From positions 9,853,301 to 9,917,300 of the forward strand of contig NW_027184085.1 in the NCBI RefSeq assembly GCF_041296385.1: a DNA stretch of 64,000 nucleotides, written 5' to 3'. The notes beneath the pieces were generated by a model, which had not been told where the DNA came from, made no database searches, and was given only the letters and a program-made list of their open reading frames with translations. Numbering within the stretch: the stretch's first letter is position 1; every line of letters begins with the position of its first letter. This stretch comes from Aphelocoma coerulescens. Lineage: Eukaryota > Chordata > Aves > Passeriformes > Corvidae. The position numbers and the translations under genes are program-made. Below are positions 54,401 to 63,400 of the stretch, piece after piece.

Positions 54401-57400
54401 GAGGAGGTAGCTACTTACGCACTATCACAGTTAGAGGTGCAGAGTTTTGTTTGTATTGTAACTGATTTGTTCTACCTTATCTCCCTTGGTGAGAATGTTC
54501 TTGTTTCCTGAAGCCTGAACCTGAATTCAGTTACTCTCATGGGTGACTTAGGCTAAGTTTTTCTCTGCTTGATGTATGATCATTAATGGTAAAGGGTGAA
54601 GTTTCATGGTAACATCTAATGTTGTTACTGTTACTGAGGTTTCAAGAATAGAAGCGAATGTGCCAACAAAATGCATTTACTGCAGTGTGATGTGTCATTC
54701 CTAGTGCTCTATTCCTAGTTCATTAAATGTCTTATATAAGCAAGTTATTCCCTTTCTCGTGTGAGTCTTTGCTGCTGGTTTGCCATGGTAAAGTTGCTGA
54801 AAATCTAACTGAGAAGATGAGCTGAGGCTTTTTCTTTATGGAAGAGCCGAGCTGAACAGTGATGTTGGGATCCAGGGAAGCCAGTGGTGGCTGCATATTT
54901 TTGTAGTTGTGTGGTTTCTTGGAGTGGTGTTGACAATACAGGTAGTTTGTCATGGCTCACTTTGCTTGGAGTTAGTGTGTATGTAAATTTCTATCTGTAT
55001 CTAAAAGACAAATGTGTTTGTAAGACCTTCCAAAGAAGCACTGCTGGTTTGAATTGTTAGAGAATACCAAGCTGGAATAGATTTCTTTTTTTTTTTCTCC
55101 TGATTTCTTGAACGTATTGATGTAAAAGTATTTGGACTCATAAAATGTACTTAAAAACTGTGAGCTTTGTAGTTTGCTATGGTCTAAAATTATATTCAGT
55201 CCAGAAACGCAAATCCTTGATGGTGATCTGAGCATTCCTGTTCCCATGTGCATTTTCCACATGCTCAACAAGATTTTTTGCTGCATATTTAGTCTTAAAA
55301 CATAAAATATGCAAATAAGCTTTCCAAAGAAGCTATGTGGGATTCTCTTACTTACCGGAAAGGTGTTTCTAACAAGCTGGCTGAAAAGAAGCACGTGGGT
55401 AGATCTTAAATATTTTCAAAACAAAGTTGTAGTGAGTATTGCAGAAACAAATTGTATTTGACTTTTGTTCCTAGCAGCTCTCAGTGCTGTGGACGAGGCA
55501 GTCACCTGATGAAATCAGTGTTCCTGGCAGATTGCAGCTGATGGTCACTGTGGAAATGAGGGCTTGTAGGAGGCTCTCCTGGGCACACCCAGAAGAACCA
55601 GACAAGAACCTGCTAAAAACTGTCTTGAACTGGGCAAAAAGTTGTCAGTGCCAAAATGCCTCAGTTGAAACTGTCTGTTCTAACACCTGTGTTTCTTTCT
55701 TCCAATATTTGAGTTTGGATTAAAAAGTTCTGCTTCTCTTTATTAGCTGTTACACGTGATCATATTCCTTTGATAGAAGTAATTCCTAGTGATGGCAAGC
55801 AATACTCTTATTTGTCCTTGGAGTGTGTTTTGCTGCCAACAGCCAGTTTGGGTTCAGAATAGCAGACATCTTCCCTTCAGTTTTGGTTGTTTTTTTGTTG
55901 TTCGTTTGTTTGGTTTTTGGTATTTTTTTTGTTGTTGTTGTTTTGGTTTGGGTTTTTTGTTTGTTTTTTTTTTTTTTTGTTTAAGCACTAACTTTTCAAA
56001 GCACATTTTCTTTAACTGTCTGTCCTCCATGCCTCCCTAGTCTTGCTCTATTTACTTTCAAGGCAATATGATAGCATAGATTCCACCGTGAGTGGCCACA
56101 CTGACCTGGAGTCCAAATATGAGTCCCTAGATCTGTCAGATCAGTGGCTTACCCTCTCTGCACCTCTCTGCCTATCTCCCCACTGTTGCTGCTATGCAGC
56201 ATTCCTGTGGTACATTTCAGCTGATATTTGCTGTTTGCCTCAGCTGTTTTTTAGGCCTGTAGTAGTTAAATGCTGGGCTGATGTCTTTTTCTCCTTTCAT
56301 GTGTTGGTTTTCTCATTATTTCTAGTAAATGGGATGCTTTGTAAAAGAGCAGAGGAAACACATACAGGGAAAGAAGCTCAGTTAGAAAGAAAAGTAATTT
56401 TCTTTATGCCTAAATTAGCCATTTTTTTTGGTTCAGCATTTACAGATAATGGCCCTTCAGACATTCATGTAGCTCCCATTGCCTTCAGCTGAGTTTTGGA
56501 AGGGCTTGATGCAGTAACTACGGTGGCCCTGGGAATCTTAAATATTGTTAGCTTTTAAAAGAAAATTATTTCAATTACTGGCTTAAAATTGTAAGCAAGA
56601 AGTGTCGTGTTTTAAACTGTGTATAACAGGACTCATTTAAAGTAATGAGCATCTTTCCAATTAGTGTAAGTTAGCTAGTACTGTTGGAAATGCAGCACTA
56701 AAGCAGCAGTGGAAAGTCCAATGACCCATCTCTTTCAGGGCTATCCCGGCTGTATCCTATGTTGGCATGCTCCATGCAGCTCTCATGGTGAAGACTCTTG
56801 ATTAGCAGTATCCATAAAAATGCCCTTGTGCCCTCTGTGCTTTGCCTTCTCTGGCACTCCTCTTTCAGGGTCAGGGACACACATGCCCTCATGCTCCTTA
56901 GTTCTCAGCAATGGGTGATGTGAAGCAAAGCTGCAGTGCATCTTTCAGATGATCATTTTGATGTTTTTACATCCACTTTCTACCTGTTTGTTTGTATGTA
57001 GGCTGTAGTCAGAAGCTGTCCTTGTGAGATTTAGATCAAGGGGCAGTTTCCTTGCTACTACTCTTGGGGCTGTTAAACAATCAAGATAATACTACTGACC
57101 AAGGGATAACAATTAAATCCAAAATCCCAAGGGTCATTTACTTGGGTTTGTAGGAAGCATCAAATTGTTTCACAGCTTAATCCATTCTCCCACAATGGAC
57201 AAGTATAAACTGTTCAGATCATTATAAATTAGAAGTACAGATCCTGAAAAGCATCTGAGGCTTATGATGGGCTAATATCCAGCACCAGTGTTTTGTTTTG
57301 CTTTCTGGTCCAGTAACAGCTCTGAGAATCTTAGTTTTGTGTTGGTAGGGGCACCTTGAGGCCATTAGTTACAGCAAGAGCTCTCCCAGCAAAGAAGAAT

Positions 57401-60400
57401 GGTGAAATAGCTGAAACTCCTCTTGTTGCTGACGCCCACCGTTTGCATTTTGTCCCCTGTTCTCACTTGCCTGGAGTCCAGTGACTCCTAAGCCTCCAGA
57501 TGAAATCTCTGCTCTCTTGCCACCCCTGGGAGACACAGGGTCCCTGTGTTCTTTATGAATACTTCTAGAGCAAAGTCTGTAGTCCAGACTGACCGAAATG
57601 CAGGAACAGGGTAGTGGAACGATGCGTGTGGGCGCTGCATCTCAAAGTAGTCCTGTTTCTGCAATAAGTGACTTCTTTTCAGCATGCCTAAAAAAGCAGC
57701 AGCAGAGTACTGATACAGCCAAGGCTGTGTGCCCTCACTTGATCACAAAAAGCTGTTCTCCCTCAAAAAGGCATTTCTAAATTTTGTGCAGACATAACCG
57801 ATGGAATCTCATAACCCAAGCTGCTTTTATTGACTATTTGATTGAAATGTAATGATGTCGGATTGGCAGGTTTTCAATTTTGTTATTTCTGAATGTTTCT
57901 GATTTTAATTTTCATTTATTTAATGCATGTTTTTCCATTACTATTTTTTCTGTCCTTTCTATAGCTTTTTTAAAAATTGTTATTTTTCCCTTCCTATTTT
58001 TTTTGCTGCCTTTCTTCCTTTCCCTCCCACTCCCTTTATTTCTCATCTTAGACAAGGATCTCTAACTAGAAACGAAAGAGTCAGGATCATTGCATTTGAC
58101 ACTGAAGATGGAGAAGAAGAACAGGATAGTAACTATGAAGAGCTAGGAAAACTGTTAATAGAGGAGTTCTTAGAAAAAACTCATAAAACTAGAAATTGGC
58201 ATGAGAAAAACATGAAAAAGATGCAAACTCTCTCAAAAAGAGAAAATTTCAATCACTGTGAGAGATCACGGTGCTGTCAAGATGTGTATCTGGAGTCAAG
58301 GTCTGTAGATGTCCCTAGATATCCTCAGGAGTATGATACAATTGACAGAAGAAGGAAAAAGAAGCTGCGATACAATTTTGAAGAGAGGGAACGAATAAGC
58401 CTACAAAGTAATGGAGGTCTGCAGTTTCCTGGGGAGAAAACAGTTTATTTCAATGGTGTGGCAGCTGGTTCTGAACCCATTGATGATTTCCCAGTGTATG
58501 ATAGAATTGGAAAATATACCAGTAACTCTGAAAGTAAGGAACGGTTGCCTGCTTATCCAGACCCAGTCCTGCGTCCATACAAAAATGGGTTAATGGTTAA
58601 AAGTGGCAAGTTGCCCAACAAGCAGGGGATGAACCATGAGGACTCACTTCACCTAAGTAACACTGAGAACATGAAACACATGGGGATGGTAGAGGACACT
58701 TTTGTGCCTGTCGATGTCCTTGAGGAATTTGACAGCAGTGCTTCTGATGAGTTCCAGTACTCTCCTGTTTCAGATGATGAAATGGAGGAACTGGATACAC
58801 TTTCAAAAAGATGGTGTGATTCTGACATCAGCCATTTGAGAAACATAACTGCTAATTTCCCTGCAAATGTGGGTTCCCAGTTAAAGGCTAGCTCTGATAA
58901 AAAACATAAAACTAAAGAGAGCAAGCGTGGTCATTCTGTGCAAGACTTAACACTGTCTCCTGTTGAAGAACCCAATGAGGAGTACATAGACACAATGGAT
59001 GAACTTCAGTGTCTGGTAGAATCAGTCTCTGAATACTTGGCTGAAAAGGAGGAAGAAATCAGCAAATTTGGTACATTGCCAGAAACAAAAAAAAATGTTG
59101 AGAGTGTGCCACTGAAGCAGGATAATGCTGATAATTCATCAGAAGCTAAAAAGTCTGAGCAGACCAAACATCCTGCTGCAGAGGAGAGTACCAAAGGCAA
59201 ATCTGAATCTCTTCCAGACTTGTCAGGTGTGAAAAATACAGTGAATTCCCTGTTCAGCTCTTTCACAGAGAAGGTGGGGTCAAGCACAAAGCAGCTCACA
59301 GCCTCTGTTGAAAAACTTGTTTCTTCCACTCCAGAAAATACAGAAAACAAAAACTCATCAGAAGGTGGAATCTTGAATGTATTTACTAGTAAGTCTAAAA
59401 CTGAGAGTTCTTCTTCTGGAGGGGTAGCAGATAATAAATCTGATGCCAAGTTCTCCATTCAGTCTTTGCTACCATCCCAGGTGAGCAGTGATAAAAGAGC
59501 CCAGAACACAAACTCCAACAAGCCAGAAGCCGCTGAGACAGACAGTAAGGCTTCTGCACCACATCCTCCCCAGCAAACACAAGGAAATTCTGCCGACAGC
59601 CAGCAGAACCAGCATTCAGTTGTGAATTCAGTTCTAGGCATGTTTAATCCTTTAAAGATCTTCTCTGAGAAGGAAGTGCCAAAACAAGAAGTCTCAAAAG
59701 AGGAGCACACCAAGGGCAGCCATGCTGTCAAAGTTGAGGAGGCAAAAAGGAGCGAAACACCATCTGGACAGATGTCAGCCAGGACCAGCAGCACTGTTCC
59801 AGAGGCACAGAAGAGTGAGACTAAAAGTGAGACTAGAAGTGAGGCAGAGGTAAATGCAAGTAGCAGTTCTGTGTCTTCGATCTTTGGCAGGCTGACAAAC
59901 TCAGTCAGTTCCTTCAGTCTGAAAGCCAATCTTGACGGTCTCTTGGCTCCCAAGCAGCAGGATGTGCCACAGAAGCAGCCAGATTCGCATCCTGTTACAA
60001 GTCAGCCAGGTGCCGCTTTGGTAGAGGGTACGCCCACTGCCAGGGAGCAGTCTCCTGCAAATCGCTCAGAGGATCAGCATCCTGCAGGCCGTGGACTGGC
60101 AAACAAGCAAAACAGAGGTAATGTGGAACCTAAGGTACAGCCTCAAGATCAGGGTACAGCATCTGAAAGCTTTTTCAACCCACTCAAAAAGTCTTTCAGT
60201 CAGTTGTTGCTTCCTTCTGCTGAACAAGGGCAGAAAGAAAGTACCTCTGAACATTTTAAAGGCCATAGGTCTGTGGAGGATGTAAGACAAAATAGTTCAT
60301 CAAAGGAAGACCACACATTTCCTTTCACTGGAAAACTTCCTTTTATCAGTGGGCTGGGTTCTTCAGCAAAGCAGGAACAGAGGAATGAGAAGGGAGGCTT

Positions 60401-63400
60401 TATTTCATCGTTATTTAAATTTTCTTCTGCAGAAAATCTAGCACCTACACAGGACCAAAAAAGTCGTCAGGGTTCTAGTGGCAGTTCTTTGCATGAAGGC
60501 AGAAACAGTAATTCAGGAAGTTCTGTTTCACTAAAATTGAGCTCAGTTCCAAATTTATCAGACAATAAGGAGGAACTTTTACGAAGGAGAAACATGAATA
60601 AAGAAGACCTACCTACTGTCCAGGTAAACAGAGAAAAACACCAGGAGAGTGCCTCTGTTACCCTTAAGGCCAAAGAAGAGCAGCAGAAAGCTAAGAGTAC
60701 TCAAGAAGAACCTAGAAATGTAAAAGGAGGACTGATGAAAGAAGGAGTAAATGCAGCAGACTTAAGCAAAGGCTCAGTTGAATCCACCTCTTCAGCCAAA
60801 GGGCCAGAAGTTCCAATTGGAGATGATACGCAGAAGAAGCACACACCAGGTTTTCTTTCTGGGTTTCTTCACATTTCTTCCAATGAAAACACAGCCAATA
60901 ATCAAGACTCAACTGCTAAAAGTGAGGGTGATAGCCAGAAAAGCACTGCTCCTGGATTATTTTCTGGCTTATTTAGGTTTGCCTCAAGTGAAAACTTGTC
61001 TGAATGTAAGCAAGAGAAGGCAAAACCAAATTCTCTGGGCTTCATGAAGCTTTTTGATAGAGGTGAGGATTCTAGCTCGGAGACAAAACTCAGTAATTCT
61101 GGAATGGCTTCTGACAGTCAAAGCAGTGCTGGAGAAAAGCAGGAATCTTCCAGCTTCTTAAAAAATTTGCTGCCCAAACCAAAGGAGAAACAGGATAATG
61201 TGAAAACAGGGGAATCTTCCACTACTGACCACTCATCCAGTGCAAGAGTAAATGAGACAACTGAGCCCCATGTTCCCCGTGGTGGGCATCCTGTGCTCCC
61301 TGAGGCCCTAAATCTGCAAGCCAAGGTACAGGACTTATCTGGAAAGCCTGTAAATAGTAGGCATATTCCTCAACAGGATACAGAATCTAGAGTTCTTCCT
61401 ACTACTTTAAACAAAGGATCAAATGAATCTCTCAATTTGACTAATAAAAGCTATAACCCTACAGAGCAGGACTCAGCTTATCAGGAAACAAGGAGCCATT
61501 CTAGCTTTGAATGGGAATATGAAGTGGGGGGACTGGCTGACACTCATGGAATAGCAGTACCAGTTTACTACGTGTTAAACCAGAACTCTGTTCTGCCCCC
61601 TCAGTTCTTGGACTGGCCTGAAAATGATGTGGTAGTGAATCTCTGTAAAAAGGATGGGAATGCAAATGTGATGGACTGGCAGACTAATGCCAATTTTGAT
61701 GGACAGAGTTTAGATTTAAGTGCGGTATCATATGAGTCATTTGACCAGTTAATGTTTCAAGATGTTTATTTGGAAGAAAACGATGCATGGACTGCTGATT
61801 CTCTCAGTGAAAGTTACAGTAACTTTCCACCCTTTGAAAGAGACGGCAGTTACTCATTCGAAGAGTTGCCCATGGATTTGAGCTACTCCTCTGGCTGTGA
61901 TGGAACGATGTGGACTCTAATTGACCAAGAGACTTTAAGTATGGATGAAGGGTTAATGTACTCATCCTATAGCCGGGAGTATCAGGAGTGGATAATGATG
62001 CTTGAGCAGGGTGTGTGGTGGCCATCAGAAGATGGTGATTGTGGATACTACATGTACAGTGACAGCCAGTATGTGTATTCCCTGCTCACTGATCCCACTG
62101 GACAGTATGTCTACGTGTGTGCTCCTGAAACTGACTCCTACCTGAACTGCTGGGATTATAATTTCCAGATGGATTCCATTCCAAGAGCTGTACTAGAAGA
62201 CAACACAATTGCTGTTTGTGGTTTCAAAGTCCCTCTTGGCAGTGAAGATGAGCTATTTTGGTTTGCTGAAGAAGAGTGTCTAGATGATTATACAACAAAT
62301 AAACCCTTGGATTTGTCAGTAGCTTTGCAGAGGAGCGACCAGCTAATGAACATGAATTTGGAAACTTTTTCACAAATGTTTGAGGAGTCTATTTACTATC
62401 AGAGAGAGCAGCCGTTAGACTTCTCAGGTTATAAACTTCAAAAACTCAAAGTAGATTTCAGACCTGAGAAGGAAACCCGGAATCATTCAGAGGAGCCTCC
62501 GTTAACCCTTGATCTCAGAACACATTCCAGGGTGTCTGTCAGTAAATCACTGAGTAAGGAAGTCCACACCAAGGAAGTTGATAAGGCTGTCCCTGTGACG
62601 ACTTCTGGGAGTGGGTCATCAGGATTCTTTGGATTTCAGCTGTTCCAGTCTACTACTAAAGCTGAAGAAACTTCAGCATCGACTGAAAGAGTAACAGAAG
62701 CAAAAAAGACTGAGGAAGATAAGAAAACACCAGTGAATAAAGTTAGCTCCTTATTTTCTGCTTTGGGTGGACTAATTGGAAAGTCTACAAGCCCTGGCTC
62801 TGAGACATCTGAAGATTCTACCTCGAAGAGAGCAGACACGCAGTCAATATCATCTGAAAGTAAGACTGATGTTTTATCACTTACACCAAATAAAAAATTT
62901 GATGAAGAACAAGTAGGGCAAAAATTTCCTGTTACATCAGAACCAAGAAGAAATACTGCGTCAGAACTTAATTTGGAGGCTGCTAGAAATGAAAAGCCAG
63001 AATTACACCAGACTGAAAACATCTGTGTTAAAAAGCCAGGATTAACAAGATCTCCTTCCACACTGAGCCAAACTGCTGCAGATGGCAGGTCCATACGAGA
63101 AGAGAGACCTGTTAAAGCAGCACCAGCTTCCAGCCGTCTTGAAAGGCATGCAACCATTAATGAACCAAGTCAGCCACACCCAAATCAGAGCCAACCAGCC
63201 ACTGAGCCTGAGGAGACATTATTTAAAAGTGCTCTGAAATTATTCAGTCTTGGAGAAGATTCTCCTGCAAGCTCAACTTCCAGCAAACCCCAGTCTTCTG
63301 GATTTTTTGATTTCTTCAAAACACAAATAAGCAAAGAACCGCAACCATCCCCAGAACTGGAGAAAAGGCAAAGTAATAAACCAGAAGAGGTGAAACAACC

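Larger units (their letters stand above)
53579..58051 (+). other. Intron 8 of UNC13B, one candidate cassette exon
   Basis: It runs from GTGGGT to TATTTCTCATCTTAG. It contains a 19-bp tandem duplication, a G/T-rich simple tract at about 55883-55982 and the candidate 81-nt exon at 56063. No other gene is seen. Confidence 0.75.

Noticed and set aside
55484..55560. Apparent acceptor TTGTTCCTAG followed by an open stretch beginning AGC TCT CAG
   Set aside because: The phase-2 frame stays open for only about 22 codons before a stop, and no acceptable phase-preserving donor lies within it.
62636..63157. Minus-strand open frame of 173 codons opposite the giant exon (also 59006-59458 and 59459-59953)
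   Set aside because: They lie antisense to a clearly coding exon rich in Ser/Lys/Glu codons, which naturally gives long antisense frames. The predicted proteins are low complexity with no homology or promoter context.
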